64,000 nucleotides of DNA, taken from the NCBI RefSeq assembly GCF_900176355.1, contig NZ_FWXI01000013.1, positions 1 through 64,000 on the forward strand. Reading direction: 5' to 3'. Below, in pieces: positions 21,374 through 30,216 of the stretch (positions are counted from its first letter, which is position 1; each line of letters starts with the position of its first letter). The notes under the pieces are model-generated. The model was not told where the DNA came from. It saw only the letters and a list, made by a program, of their open reading frames with translations, and made no database searches. The stretch is from Sporomusa malonica. GTDB taxonomy: Bacteria; Bacillota; Negativicutes; Sporomusales; Sporomusaceae. The position numbers were made by a program, and so were the translations under genes.

Positions 21374-22504
21374 TTAACTGGTACGAACTGGAGTAATAAT
21401 ATATGTATAGTTATCATCATTAACAGGCTTTATACTTGCTGGACTAAGAGGAGTATTTAGGGAGAAATGTAGTTCGGTGGCGCCAATGTTTTTTAGAATA
21501 TCTGTTACATACTTAGCATTAAATGCAATTGTTATTTCTGTACCCTCTGTAACAATAGGTACTGTTTCATAGGCCTTTCCAATATCAGGATTATTCGAGG
21601 TTATGATAACTTCATCAGCGTTGAATTGAAACTTAATTACGTTATATTCCCCGTCTTTAGCCATAAGTGAAACACGTTCGACAGCATCCATAAATAAGGC
21701 TGTATTGATCGATGCGACTGTACCAAATTGCGGAGGAATTACGCGGTTATAGTCAGGGTATTGTCCTTCAATGATTCTAGACTCTAAATATACATTTTCA
21801 AAACGAAAGGCTACCCGGTTTTTTTCCCAGCAAATATTAACATCAACAGGCAGCTCTGATGATAATAAACGAGCTAATTCATTAAGCACCTTAGATGGAA
21901 TAACGATTTTTAAAGGATTACTATTATCACTAGATTTTTCTAATATACTCTTTTTTAATGCTAGTCGATGAGTGTTGGTAGCAATCATTCGTACATCAGT
22001 TTCTGTTGATTCTAATAGCGCACCAGTAAAAATAGGTCTGCTTTCTTCGGTAGCGCAAGCAAATACAGTTCGTTTAATTAGGTCGCGCAGTAAATTGTCT
22101 TTAATTATAAGTGTATTGTTGTTATCTGATTTATCAAAAAGAGGTTTTAAGATAGGAAATTCTTCAGCAGGCAGACTTAGAAGATTAAATTGAGATGTAC
22201 CTGCGGTGATTTTTATTGTGCGATCTTCAGTTGATGAGGCAATTTCAACTGTTTCGCCTGGAAGCCTTTTTACTAGTTCTTGAAAATAACGGCCTGATAA
22301 AACAATTTGTCCTGGAATATCGACTTGGGCATCGATAGCGCAGCTTATGCCAATTTCATAGTCTGTCGCTTGAAGTTCGAGTTTGTTATTTTGGGCTGAG
22401 AGATATATACCTGCCAGGATAGGGAGAGTTGCTTTTGCAGCCACAGCCTTTTGAACTGTTTGAACAGCATGGTTCAGCTGGTCTTTAGCACAGGTAATTT
22501 TCAT
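21374..22504 (-). CDS. dnaN: DNA polymerase III sliding clamp (beta)
   Basis: 376 residues, the usual length, forming the ring that tethers the replicative polymerase. It begins MKITCAKDQLNHAVQTVQKA and carries the three-domain beta-clamp pattern (LPILAGIYLSA, FPILKP, ESRIIEGQYPDYNRVIP), ending YIITPVRTS. The start at 22504 follows AGGAGG; an upstream in-frame ATG at 22522 would place that ribosome site inside the coding region. Confidence 0.97.
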   Translation of the reverse strand: MKITCAKDQLNHAVQTVQKAVAAKATLPILAGIYLSAQNNKLELQATDYEIGISCAIDAQVDIPGQIVLSGRYFQELVKRLPGETVEIASSTEDRTIKITAGTSQFNLLSLPAEEFPILKPLFDKSDNNNTLIIKDNLLRDLIKRTVFACATEESRPIFTGALLESTETDVRMIATNTHRLALKKSILEKSSDNSNPLKIVIPSKVLNELARLLSSELPVDVNICWEKNRVAFRFENVYLESRIIEGQYPDYNRVIPPQFGTVASINTALFMDAVERVSLMAKDGEYNVIKFQFNADEVIITSNNPDIGKAYETVPIVTEGTEITIAFNAKYVTDILKNIGATELHFSLNTPLSPASIKPVNDDNYTYIITPVRTS

Positions 22505-22522
22505 AGAGAAGCCTCCTTGCAT

Positions 22523-22792
22523 TTCTCGGTTGCAGTAAAAAATTTGGATAAAGCAGTAATATTATTATTATTTAATACATATAGTAATAAAATAGCCGTA
22601 ATAGTAGTAGGTGCTGTTGATATGTTGATAAATATGTCGAGTGGTGGATTTATTTGAAGTTAGCGTGTTTATAATATGTCGATAAGTGTTATAGCGGTTA
22701 TCAACATATCAACAGAAAAATGTCTGTATAAAATTATACACAGTTTGTGTACATCTTAAACTTGTGGTTATACACAGAGTTATACACTGATA
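22523..22792. other. oriC lobe between dnaA and dnaN
   Basis: AT-rich, no gene. Near its dnaA end are three DnaA-box-like 9-mers: TTATACACA at 22734-22742 and 22768-22776, and TTATACACT at 22780-22788, each one or two changes from TTATCCACA. It corresponds to the dnaA-dnaN part of the bipartite origin known in B. subtilis. It also contains the dnaN promoter region on the minus strand. Confidence 0.7.
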
Positions 22793-24382
22793 CTATGATT
22801 CAATACGCTTAATCAGATCCTTGAGTGTATTGTTAAGTTTGGCGTCCATATTTTTCTCCCGGCTGATTTTGTCGTGAGCGTGTATAACGGTAGTATGGTC
22901 ACGGCCGCCAAATATTTCGCCGATCTTTGGCAGTGAAGTTTCGGTTAGTTCGCGGCATAGATACATGGCGATTTGCCGGGGGTAAGCCACATTACGGGTT
23001 CGTTTCTTGGCTGACATATCCTCTAATTTAAGTTTAAAGTGGCCTGCGACAATTTCTTGAATTAGATCTGTGGTAACCTGTTTTGGCCGGCCATTAGGAA
23101 AGATATCTTTAAGGGCTTCGGTAGCCAAATCAATATCGATTGGTTGATTATTAAGTGATGCATAGGCAATAACCCTGATTAATGCACCCTCAAGCTCACG
23201 AATATTGTTTTCAATCCGGCTGGCAATATATACGACAACTTCATTGGGAACACTAAGACTTTCCATCATAGCTTTTTTTCGGAGTACGGCAATCCGTGTC
23301 TCTAGGTCTGGGGTCTGGATATCTGTGATCAATCCCCATTCAAAGCGGGAGCGCAGCCTGTCTTCAAGGGTTTGAATTTCCCGAGGCGGCCGGTCACTGG
23401 AGATAATGATCTGTTTGTTTGCCTCATGCAGGGTGTTAAAGGTATGAAAGAATTCTTCTTGAGTATGTTCTTTTTTAGATAGGAATTGAATGTCATCAAC
23501 AAGGAGAACATCAATATAACGGTAACGCTGACGAAAACTTTCCGGATTACCGCTAATAATGGAATTAATGAGTTCGTTGGTGAATTTTTCGCTGGATATA
23601 TAGACAACCTTCATGTTTGGGTTGTTTTCTTTGATGCGATGACCGATAGCATGCATAAGATGAGTTTTCCCTAATCCTACACCGCCATAAATAAAGAAAG
23701 GATTATAGACTTGTGCTGGTGCCTCTGAGACGGCCAGCGAAGCAGCATGGGCTAATCGATTGGAGTTGCCAATAACAAATGTGGAAAAAACGTATTTAGG
23801 ATTTAAATTAAAATCATCTCCGGGTATTGTATAGTATGGCTGGTTTCTTGAAGGCCTTTTTTCCGGTTGGATAGTGGTTTGGGGAGCAGGTACAGCAGCC
23901 GCCGGTGAAAGTGACGCAGCTGCTTCAGGAATATCGCCCATATCATCAAGGTATTTCAGAAAGTCATTATGGTTGATATCATCCTCAGCCTCTTGCTGAG
24001 CAGGACTTTGTGGAAGCGAGAGTGTGTCTTTGGCTGGAGTGGTGAAAGGAATATCCTCAGCAAGTACGTCAGCTTCCGTATCTACGTCAAGCAGGGGAGT
24101 TTCTTCGACACCTTCCATTTCAATATCCATATTTATAAAGATAACTTCAAAATCTTTGTTGGCGGCAGCTTTTAAGGCAGCCTTAATAACAGGCACATAG
24201 CGGCTTTCCAACCATTCCTTGACAAATTGCTTAGGAGTGCCAATTTCAATAACATTATCGTTAATTGACAGCGGCATTGTCGATTTGATCCATGTTTCAA
24301 AAAGCGGTTTGATAAACGCTTTTTTCATATGTATCAGGGCCTGTTGCCAAATGCTTGCCATATAAGCGGTATCCGCGCTCAT
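22793..24382 (-). CDS. dnaA: Chromosomal replication initiator DnaA
   Basis: 529 residues, about 80 longer than the common 440-450. Domain I (1-85) is normal. Domain II (about 90-190) is expanded, acidic then proline/alanine-rich, and accounts for the extra length. Domain III starts near 193 ([16 protein letters not shown]) with Walker A GGVGLGKT at 233-240 and Walker B LLVDDIQF. Domain IV carries the DNA-binding signature [15 protein letters not shown]. Binds the flanking DnaA boxes to open the origin. The upstream site GGAAAGGA stands about 15 bases from the ATG, so M8 (24361) is an alternative start. Confidence 0.97.
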   Translation of the reverse strand: MSADTAYMASIWQQALIHMKKAFIKPLFETWIKSTMPLSINDNVIEIGTPKQFVKEWLESRYVPVIKAALKAAANKDFEVIFINMDIEMEGVEETPLLDVDTEADVLAEDIPFTTPAKDTLSLPQSPAQQEAEDDINHNDFLKYLDDMGDIPEAAASLSPAAAVPAPQTTIQPEKRPSRNQPYYTIPGDDFNLNPKYVFSTFVIGNSNRLAHAASLAVSEAPAQVYNPFFIYGGVGLGKTHLMHAIGHRIKENNPNMKVVYISSEKFTNELINSIISGNPESFRQRYRYIDVLLVDDIQFLSKKEHTQEEFFHTFNTLHEANKQIIISSDRPPREIQTLEDRLRSRFEWGLITDIQTPDLETRIAVLRKKAMMESLSVPNEVVVYIASRIENNIRELEGALIRVIAYASLNNQPIDIDLATEALKDIFPNGRPKQVTTDLIQEIVAGHFKLKLEDMSAKKRTRNVAYPRQIAMYLCRELTETSLPKIGEIFGGRDHTTVIHAHDKISREKNMDAKLNNTLKDLIKRIES

Positions 24383-24411
24383 TTCAGTTGATCAGTCCTT
24401 TCCTTGTTATG

Positions 24412-24742
24412 TTTTCCACAAAATGTGATGACAATTAACATAAGTTATCCACAAAGATATCAACAACTGTGAATAAGTTTTATTCAGACAGTGTTTAGGG
24501 CGAAAAAAAAATACAACGGCGGTACATAATATTCCCGCGACCGTGTATTATCAAGTTATCAACCTTTGTGGACAAACTTGTGAATAAGTATGGTTTTTTG
24601 TGGATAAGTCAGAATAAATGTATATAAATCAACGTTATCCCAAGAGATTGTTGATAACTGCATAATTTATATTAACAAATCACGTGACAGTTATCAACAA
24701 GATATTTTCCCCTTGGACAAAAAATGGCGAATTTTATCCACA
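24412..24742. other. oriC: Main oriC lobe between dnaA and rpmH
   Basis: The region is rich in DnaA boxes. Perfect TTATCCACA lies at 24445-24453 (+), 24599-24607 (-) and 24734-24742 (+). One-mismatch boxes lie at 24412-24420, 24468-24476 (-), 24567-24575 (-) and 24579-24587 (-). There are also AT-rich unwinding-type segments and repeated TTATCAAC motifs. Gene orientation switches here: all core genes left of it run leftward and all core genes right of it run rightward, as expected at the bidirectional start of replication. Confidence 0.92.
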
Positions 24743-24771
24743 GAAGTCTATGTTTGATACTGTCAATATTC

Positions 24772-24801
24772 TTGACATATTGCCTTGCGCTAGTCTATAA
24801 T
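24772..24801 (+). promoter_or_regulatory. Promoter of rpmH-rnpA
   Basis: TTGACA (24772-24777), an 18-base spacer and TATAAT (24796-24801) lie about 70 bases before rpmH. Confidence 0.8.
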
Positions 24802-24868
24802 CTAAGCTAGTGAAATTTTGTAGATTTCAGTGTAGTATGTTCTCCGCTTTAATAAGGAGGTGTTTAGA

Positions 24869-25003
24869 ATGAAACGTACTTATCAACCAAATACGCTGTG
24901 GAAAAAAAGAACTCATGGTTTTCGTGAGCGTATGTCGACAATAGGTGGCCAGGCCGTTATTAAGAGAAGACGCGCTAGAGGCAGAAAAAAATTGTCAGCA
25001 TAA
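24869..25003 (+). CDS. rpmH: 50S ribosomal protein L34
   Basis: 44 residues, beginning [18 protein letters not shown] and ending [12 protein letters not shown], the full-length L34 pattern. Very basic. AAGGAGGTG (24854-24862) provides a strong ribosome site. It is the first rightward gene from the origin, followed by rnpA as in nearly all bacteria. Confidence 0.97.
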   Translation: MKRTYQPNTLWKKRTHGFRERMSTIGGQAVIKRRRARGRKKLSA

Positions 25004-25004
25004 G

Positions 25005-25030
25005 TAGGCCGCTTTAGTGGCCTATTTTTT
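25005..25030 (+). terminator. Terminator/attenuator after rpmH
   Basis: The stem TAGGCCGC / GTGGCCTA with a 4-base loop is followed by six T. It lies between rpmH and rnpA and likely lets only part of the transcripts read on into rnpA, matching the different protein needs. Confidence 0.8.
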
Positions 25031-25114
25031 CCATCAGATAGGGCTGTTTGTAAATGCATAACTGCGCTACTAAGCAGCCCTGAGAAAAATAATGAAGAAA
25101 CCGGATGATTAACT

Positions 25115-25477
25115 ATGGTCAAAAGGTTTGCCCTGCCCAAGTGTAGCAGGCTTTGTCAGAATAAGAGCTTTCAAGCAGTATATCGTGCAGGCAAGTCATA
25201 TGCCAACAAGTATTTGGTGCTTTATGTCTTGCCTAATCGAACTGCTAAACGCCAGATTGGTTTTGCCGCCGGCAAACGACTAGGCTGTGCTGTTGTGCGC
25301 AATCGCCTTAAGCGTTTGTTAAGGGAATCATATCGTCTCCACCAGAGTAACCTTATTAATGGTGTCGATTTAGTGCTTGTTGCCCGCCAGCCGTTAACTA
25401 ATGCCGGCTTAGCGCAGGTAAATCGAGCATTTTTAGAGCTCTGTGCAAAAGCTAAAATAATGGTGGAGAAGTCATGA
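25115..25477 (+). CDS. rnpA: Ribonuclease P protein component
   Basis: 120-residue basic protein that assists the RNase P RNA in 5' maturation of tRNAs. The signature RNR-type helix ([13 protein letters not shown]) and GFAAGKRLG are present. The four-base overlap with yidD couples their translation. Confidence 0.95.
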   Translation: MVKRFALPKCSRLCQNKSFQAVYRAGKSYANKYLVLYVLPNRTAKRQIGFAAGKRLGCAVVRNRLKRLLRESYRLHQSNLINGVDLVLVARQPLTNAGLAQVNRAFLELCAKAKIMVEKS

Positions 25478-25692
25478 AAAAAATAGTTACTTTATTAATT
25501 GTCGGCGCTATTAAGTTTTATCGGCTATTTATATCGCCGCTAAAACCGCCTAGCTGCCGGTTTGTACCGACATGCTCTGAGTATGCGTTAACAGCTATCG
25601 AAAGGTATGGGATTGCCCGCGGCTTGGTGATGGCTATACGACGTGTCTTGCGTTGCCATCCCTTTCACCCTGGCGGGTATGATCCTGTTTAA
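25474..25692 (+). CDS. yidD: Membrane protein insertion efficiency factor YidD
   Basis: 72 residues with the full YidD pattern: an N-terminal hydrophobic/amphipathic segment, then [24 protein letters not shown] and [12 protein letters not shown]. It helps the YidC insertase and is encoded between rnpA and yidC as usual. Confidence 0.96.
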   Translation: MKKIVTLLIVGAIKFYRLFISPLKPPSCRFVPTCSEYALTAIERYGIARGLVMAIRRVLRCHPFHPGGYDPV

Positions 25693-25726
25693 ATAAACAG
25701 CCAATTATTTGCAGGAGGGAAATTTC

Positions 25727-26377
25727 TTGGATTTTTTAAGCAATATCATGCAGAGTGCATTGACTTTCTTTTATAATTTGACAGCTAGCGCAGGTTATGC
25801 CAATTATGGTATAGCGATAATTCTTCTAACCATCGCCATTAAAGCGCTGATGTATCCGCTGACTGTTAAGCAGGTAAAATCAATGAAGGCCATGCAGGAC
25901 ATTCAGCCAAAAATGAAGGAGCTTCAGGAAAAATACAAAGGCAACCCAGAGAAGCTCAACAAGGAACTGGCTAATTTATACAAAGAGGCTGGGGTAAATC
26001 CTCTGGCTGGCTGTTTACCGCTGCTAGTTCAAATGCCGTTCTTAATTGCCATATTCTTCGCGATTCGCGATTATCAATATGCCCAGCTGCCGCCAAGCTT
26101 TTTATGGATGACAGATTTGGCTCAGCCTGATCCTACATATATATTACCGATACTTTCGGCACTCACTACCTTCATTCAGCAAAAACAGACGACAACAGAG
26201 ATGACCCAGCAAAATAAGATGATGCTGATATTCATGCCGATTTTCATTGGTTATATTAGTTTAACCTTCCCAGGCGGTTTAGTACTCTACTGGGTAGTAA
26301 GCAATCTTTCTCAAATTGCTCAGCAGTGGTTTATGTATCGTAATAGTGCGTCAGTTGCTCGTGAGGAGGCACGCTAA
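25727..26377 (+). CDS. yidC: YidC/Oxa1 family membrane insertase
   Basis: 216 residues of the short Gram-positive type, inserting proteins into the membrane with or without Sec. A first membrane segment is followed by a basic cytoplasmic hairpin (MKAMQDIQPKMKELQEKYKG), NPLAGCLPLLVQMPFLIA and a C-terminal membrane segment ending GGLVLYWVVSNLSQIAQQ. The TTG at 25727 is chosen as start because AGGAGG (25713-25718) precedes it at 8 bases; an upstream TTG at 25709 would overlap that site. No lipobox is visible at this start. Confidence 0.93.
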   Translation: MDFLSNIMQSALTFFYNLTASAGYANYGIAIILLTIAIKALMYPLTVKQVKSMKAMQDIQPKMKELQEKYKGNPEKLNKELANLYKEAGVNPLAGCLPLLVQMPFLIAIFFAIRDYQYAQLPPSFLWMTDLAQPDPTYILPILSALTTFIQQKQTTTEMTQQNKMMLIFMPIFIGYISLTFPGGLVLYWVVSNLSQIAQQWFMYRNSASVAREEAR

Positions 26378-26380
26378 TTT

Positions 26381-27016
26381 ATGAATGATAAGCTTACAGT
26401 TTCAGAAAAGACTGGAAAAACGATCGAAGAGGCTATTGAACTTGCACTGGCCGAACTAGGGGTAAGCCGCGATCGCGTTGACCATGAGGTGTTGGAAGTA
26501 CCTAGTAAAGGATTATTTGGGTTTATCGGCTCCAAACTCGCTAAGGTAAGAGTGGCTATTCGTCCCATTGATCCGATCGACGTGGCCAAGCAATTTTTAG
26601 AGTCAGTCTTTAAGGCCATGAACATTACTGTGAGTATGGAAAAGAAAAATCAGGATGACCATGTAGTTATTAATCTGCGTGGCGAAGATTTAGGCATTCT
26701 TATTGGCAAACACGGTCAAACGCTTGATGCTTTGCAATATCTTACCAATCTTGCTGCCAACCGTGATGCTGACGAGCGCAGCCGGATTGTGCTTGATGTA
26801 GAGGACTATCGCAAACGCAGGGCAGAAACGCTTTCGCGCTTGGCGATGAGGCTGGCAGATAAGGTTAAAAGACGGGGAGAACGGGTAGTTCTTGAACCTA
26901 TGAGCCCACAAGAGCGCAAGATTATTCATATGGCGCTCCAGAGTGATAATCGGATTGTGACATATAGCGAAGGTGACGAACCCTATCGCAAGGTAGTTAT
27001 CTCCTTAAAGAAATAA
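26381..27016 (+). CDS. jag: RNA-binding protein Jag/EloR
   Basis: 211 residues with three parts: a Jag-N domain (1-50, KTIEEAIELALAELGVSRDRV, ending SKGLFGFIG), a KH domain with the GKHGQTLDALQYLTN loop and an R3H domain (ERVVLEPMSPQERKIIHMAL). It binds RNA and, in other Firmicutes, controls cell elongation together with KhpB/KhpA-type partners. It starts 4 bases after yidC and closes the rpmH-rnpA-yidD-yidC-jag unit. Confidence 0.95.
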   Translation: MNDKLTVSEKTGKTIEEAIELALAELGVSRDRVDHEVLEVPSKGLFGFIGSKLAKVRVAIRPIDPIDVAKQFLESVFKAMNITVSMEKKNQDDHVVINLRGEDLGILIGKHGQTLDALQYLTNLAANRDADERSRIVLDVEDYRKRRAETLSRLAMRLADKVKRRGERVVLEPMSPQERKIIHMALQSDNRIVTYSEGDEPYRKVVISLKK

Positions 27017-27022
27017 ATAAAT

Positions 27023-27055
27023 AGTAAAGCCAGGGATGAAGTCCCTGGCTTTACT
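27023..27055 (+). terminator. Terminator of the rpmH-jag operon
   Basis: A perfect 14-bp stem AGTAAAGCCAGGGA / TCCCTGGCTTTACT with a 5-base loop lies 7 bases after the jag stop codon. The T tract is weak. Confidence 0.8.
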
Positions 27056-27109
27056 TATGTGAGTCTACCAGAATTTACAACGCAATTTTGTTGACATAAG
27101 AACGACTAA

Positions 27110-27160
27110 GGCTTCTGCCGGCGTCCTGAAGGACTTGGCACAAGCCAAGTCTTATCTTAT
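27110..27160 (-). repeat. Dispersed two-hairpin repeat, copy B (decayed)
   Basis: On the minus strand it reads AAGACTTGGCTTGTGCCAAG and on to AGAAGCC, corresponding to the first hairpin of the repeat family (GGCTT/AAGCC closing pair kept, inner stem replaced by AGTCC/GGAC). The second hairpin is missing. It overlaps the stop codon of the adjoining minus-strand gene. Confidence 0.6.
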
Positions 27161-27898
27161 GATTGTGCGTTCATATAGTTGGCCGCAGTGGCATCTCTCG
27201 TCAGGAGGTGCGCTGTCTGCATAATCTTCTGATATGTAGCCGCAACCGATACATTTTGTCTTAAGTTTTATTAAATATTTTTTTGCCGCTTTGGCTTTCC
27301 TTATGGCCATTTTACTTGCAGTCAGGTATTCTGCCGGTATTGTGAAAATATCGGTTTGGCAGCCGTTTAGATCAGCGTAGCTTATAGACAGGCTGTTAGC
27401 TTGGATTGGGTCAGAAGAGGCAGTCATTTGATTGTAGGGGATAATGAGTGAGCGGCATTCTTTATCACCGTCTGGTTTGTCAATAAAATATACAGCATGA
27501 CTGGTTATCACTAAAGCACCGTCTGAACCTAAAAAGTTTGCAGGAACAATTATGTGTATTGTTTCTCCCAACCAGAGTTTGGGTGGAACATCAACAAGCA
27601 GTAATTGCAATTCAGGGCTTAAATCTAAAAGACCAGGGTAAATTTTATATAAAGCCAAAGATGGCGGTACGCCATCAGTAGTAACGGTTATTGCCGCTTT
27701 TTCAGCTGTAAATGCCCGCAGTACAGGAACAATAGTATCAACTTTACCCTTATATATAATAACAGCTGGCATCTGATCAAGAGCCATTCTTATAGCTAGT
27801 TTTCCCCTCATTAGCACGGTTTCCAGACGGGAACCGAGCTTTTCCCGGCGGGAACACCCTTTAATTATAATGCTGTAATACTTGTGTTCGCAGACCAT
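27152..27898 (-). CDS. Hypothetical protein with PH-like region and C-terminal zinc ribbon
   Basis: 248 residues, not recognised as a named family. The middle (about 128-215) alternates short strands and ends in a helix (GALVITSHAVYFIDKP to ASKMAIRKAKAAKKYL), resembling a bacterial PH-like fold. The last 35 residues form a ribbon-type metal site, CIGCGY and CHCGQLYERTIIR. There is no signal peptide or membrane segment. GTGAGGTG precedes the ATG. It is a single gene, divergent from a TSUP transporter. A membrane-surface or regulatory role is only a guess. Confidence 0.65.
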   Translation of the reverse strand: MVCEHKYYSIIIKGCSRREKLGSRLETVLMRGKLAIRMALDQMPAVIIYKGKVDTIVPVLRAFTAEKAAITVTTDGVPPSLALYKIYPGLLDLSPELQLLLVDVPPKLWLGETIHIIVPANFLGSDGALVITSHAVYFIDKPDGDKECRSLIIPYNQMTASSDPIQANSLSISYADLNGCQTDIFTIPAEYLTASKMAIRKAKAAKKYLIKLKTKCIGCGYISEDYADSAPPDERCHCGQLYERTIIR

Positions 27899-27950
27899 TC
27901 AGACACCTCACTTTTACCAATATTGTACACTGCCAGTTAACTATTGACAA

Positions 27951-28063
27951 TAAAGAAAACACGGCTTGCGCCGAGCCTTAGCAAAAGCGGAAAAGCCACC
28001 TGTGCCCTTTGGGTAATGTTGCCCTTATCCAGACGGAAAGTTATACTTTCTTACAGGATAAAA
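27951..28063 (+). repeat. Dispersed two-hairpin repeat, copy C
   Basis: It begins TAAAGAAAACACGGCTTGCG and ends ACAGGATAAA. Both hairpins match copies A and E, except for an insertion of about 17 bases after the first hairpin (around 27993-28010). Unlike the others it does not follow a stop codon on its strand: it lies between two divergent genes, about 85 bases before the TSUP transporter start. Confidence 0.88.
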
Positions 28064-28148
28064 AGACAGCGAAATAATCCTTGATTTATAAAGTGCGTAA
28101 GGTTTATGATAATAACGTCGCAATCTTACCATAACAGGAGATGTTATC

Positions 28149-28916
28149 TTGGAAAGTATAAGTCCGGAAATCATTGTTTTTTTACTTGTAGCAGGCTTTA
28201 TTGGTTCATTTATTGACTCGGTAGTCGGTGGCGGCGGTCTGATATCATTGCCGGCGCTTATGTTTACCGGTTTACCTCCCAGTGTAGTGCTGGGTACTAA
28301 TAAGATCGCCGGTACTATGTCATCAATGACAAGCACTATTTCATTTTTACGATCAGGAAAAGTCGACTGTCGGTTGGTTGCCTGGTTGTTTCCGTTATCT
28401 TTTGGCGGCTCGGTTTTGGGTGCATATACTGTACGGCATATTCCTCCGGAATTCTTAAAGCCGCTGGTGGTTGTGCTATTAGTGCTAGTTGCCATCTATA
28501 CGGTTTTAAAAAAAGACTGGGGTTCTGAGTCTACCTATCAGGGGTTAACCACCAAGACAAAGTTTTTTATTGGACTGGCTGCCTTTAGTATCGGGTTTTA
28601 TGATGGTTTTTTTGGGCCTGGGGCTGGTTCATTTTTTATTTTTGCATTTTTACTGTTAGGTTTTGATTTTATTGTAGCTGCTGGTAATGCGAAAGTAATG
28701 AATTTTGCCAGTAATATTGCAGCAGTGACCACCTTTATCTATCTGGACTCAGTTAATTTTCAATATGGACTGATTATGGGGGGCGCCATGATTGCCGGGG
28801 CGATTGTCGGCTCGCGCCTGGCTATTAAGAGTGGTACCGCTTATGTGCGTCCACTGTTTATTGGGATGACTAGTTTGTTGATTGGTAAGCAGCTATGGGA
28901 TTTGATGCTAAAATAG
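28149..28916 (+). CDS. TSUP (TauE/SafE) family transporter
   Basis: 255-residue membrane protein with about eight hydrophobic segments. The N-terminal AGFIGSFIDSVVGGGGLISLPAL and the middle GFYDGFFGPGAGSFF are the paired glycine-rich motifs of the TSUP family, which exports or imports sulfite, sulfoacetate and related anions. The substrate is not evident from neighbours. The start is TTG at 28149 with AGGAG about 9 bases upstream. It has a terminator shared with cheV. Confidence 0.88.
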   Translation: MESISPEIIVFLLVAGFIGSFIDSVVGGGGLISLPALMFTGLPPSVVLGTNKIAGTMSSMTSTISFLRSGKVDCRLVAWLFPLSFGGSVLGAYTVRHIPPEFLKPLVVVLLVLVAIYTVLKKDWGSESTYQGLTTKTKFFIGLAAFSIGFYDGFFGPGAGSFFIFAFLLLGFDFIVAAGNAKVMNFASNIAAVTTFIYLDSVNFQYGLIMGGAMIAGAIVGSRLAIKSGTAYVRPLFIGMTSLLIGKQLWDLMLK

Positions 28917-28931
28917 AATTGTGGGTTAAAA

Positions 28932-28962
28932 AAACGACTACCCGGAAAGGGCAGTCGTTTTT
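28932..28962. terminator. Terminator between the TSUP gene and cheV
   Basis: The stem AAACGACTACCC / GGGCAGTCGTTT (one mismatch) is flanked by T on one strand and A on the other, so it can stop transcription from both sides. Confidence 0.82.
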
Positions 28963-28970
28963 CTTACCCT

Positions 28971-29060
28971 CATAGAAAGGTTAACTTTCTTCAAGACAGG
29001 ATAAGGAAAACAGCAGCTTGCGCTATTGCCAAAGGCTTGGCGTAAGCTGTGTTTCGTTAC
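28971..29060 (-). repeat. Dispersed two-hairpin repeat, copy D
   Basis: It starts at the cheV stop codon on the minus strand and continues CGAAACACAGCTTACGCC. The first closing stem is CAGCTT/AAGCTG instead of CGGCTT/AAGCCG, so both sides changed together and pairing is kept. The second hairpin is partly changed, with its outer TTATCC/GGATAA pair weakened. Confidence 0.85.
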
Positions 29061-29959
29061 AGAATATGTTTATCAATCAGGTCGATTAGTTGAACAATTT
29101 CAGGTTTGGACACCTGTCCGTTGGCACCGATGGACTGGCCTTTAAGCCGCATCTCTTCATTGATAAGCGAAGAGAAGATAACAACAGGCAAATGTTTAAA
29201 CTTATCATTTTCTTTAATGCGCTTAGTGAGATGGTGGCCATCCATTTGCGGCATCTCAATGTCTGTTATCACAAGCTGGATGTGGTTTTCAATCGGTTCA
29301 CCGCCAGCGGCCAGCTGTTCAATTTTATTCCAGGCAGCTTGTCCGTTTTCTGTCGCGATGACATTGGCATAGCCTGCATTGTGGAGGGTGCCTAATAACA
29401 AATCGCGCAGCATCTTGGAATCTTCAGCAACTAAAATAGTTTTGGTTTTGCGAATATCAATTATATCAGCAGGTTTTTTTGTAAATTCATTAAATTTTTG
29501 GTTCATATCTGGGTTGATATCGGCTACTATTTTTTCAAAGTCCAGCAGGACGACCATTTTATCGGTCATTTTAATAATGCCGACAACCATATCCGAGTTT
29601 GCGATATGAGGAGGCGGTTCCATGGCTGTCCAGGAAATACGATGAATGCGCGAAACTTCGTCAACAAGGAAGGCAACATAGTAATTATTTAGTTCGCTTA
29701 CAATAATCTTAGGGGAAGTTGTTGAGGATTCAGCGCCAAGGCAACGCGGCAGATTAACCAGCGGCATAACACGGCCGCGCAAAGTGAAGATACCATCAAC
29801 CCATGGATGGACGGTAGGCATTTTGGTGACAGGTATGGGGTTAATGACTTCCCTTACTTTTGCCACATTAATACCATAGCTGACAGGGCCAATTGAAAAT
29901 TCCACTATCTCAAACTCATTAGTACCAGTTTCCAGCAAAATCCCCTTTTTATCAGACAT
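29057..29959 (-). CDS. cheV: Chemotaxis protein CheV
   Basis: About 300 residues: a CheW-like coupling domain (about 10-150, FSIGPVSYGINVAKVREVI and FTLRGRVMPLVNLPRCLG) followed by a response-regulator receiver domain with the phospho-acceptor in VITDIEMPQMDG and a conserved lysine near VSKPEIV. CheV links receptors to CheA and adjusts their signalling when phosphorylated. The start is taken at 29959, with GAAGGG 6 bases upstream; an ATG at 29965 is also possible. Together with the receptor at 10.7-12.4 kb it points to a motile cell. Confidence 0.93.
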   Translation of the reverse strand: MSDKKGILLETGTNEFEIVEFSIGPVSYGINVAKVREVINPIPVTKMPTVHPWVDGIFTLRGRVMPLVNLPRCLGAESSTTSPKIIVSELNNYYVAFLVDEVSRIHRISWTAMEPPPHIANSDMVVGIIKMTDKMVVLLDFEKIVADINPDMNQKFNEFTKKPADIIDIRKTKTILVAEDSKMLRDLLLGTLHNAGYANVIATENGQAAWNKIEQLAAGGEPIENHIQLVITDIEMPQMDGHHLTKRIKENDKFKHLPVVIFSSLINEEMRLKGQSIGANGQVSKPEIVQLIDLIDKHIL

Positions 29960-30216
29960 TGCCATCCCTTCTTTCTCTTATGAATAACGCACAATATAGC
30001 GATATGTATAGATAATTACTATTTCTATGTTATGGTTATTTTACCTGCTAAAGTTATGTCGAATAATAAAATTATGTGTATTTTTTATTTTCCCAGTAAA
30101 TACTATATTAATTATTTATTTTTGCAGGAACAGTGGAAAGTATAGGGAATATTAATAATTTTACAGTATAATTAAATAATCAAATTATGGTTACTATGCG
30201 CAAGGAGTGGAAGTTA

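Noticed and set aside
24678-24690. CACGTG core within the origin region as a parS
   Set aside because: Flanking bases do not match parS; likely chance in an AT-rich stretch.
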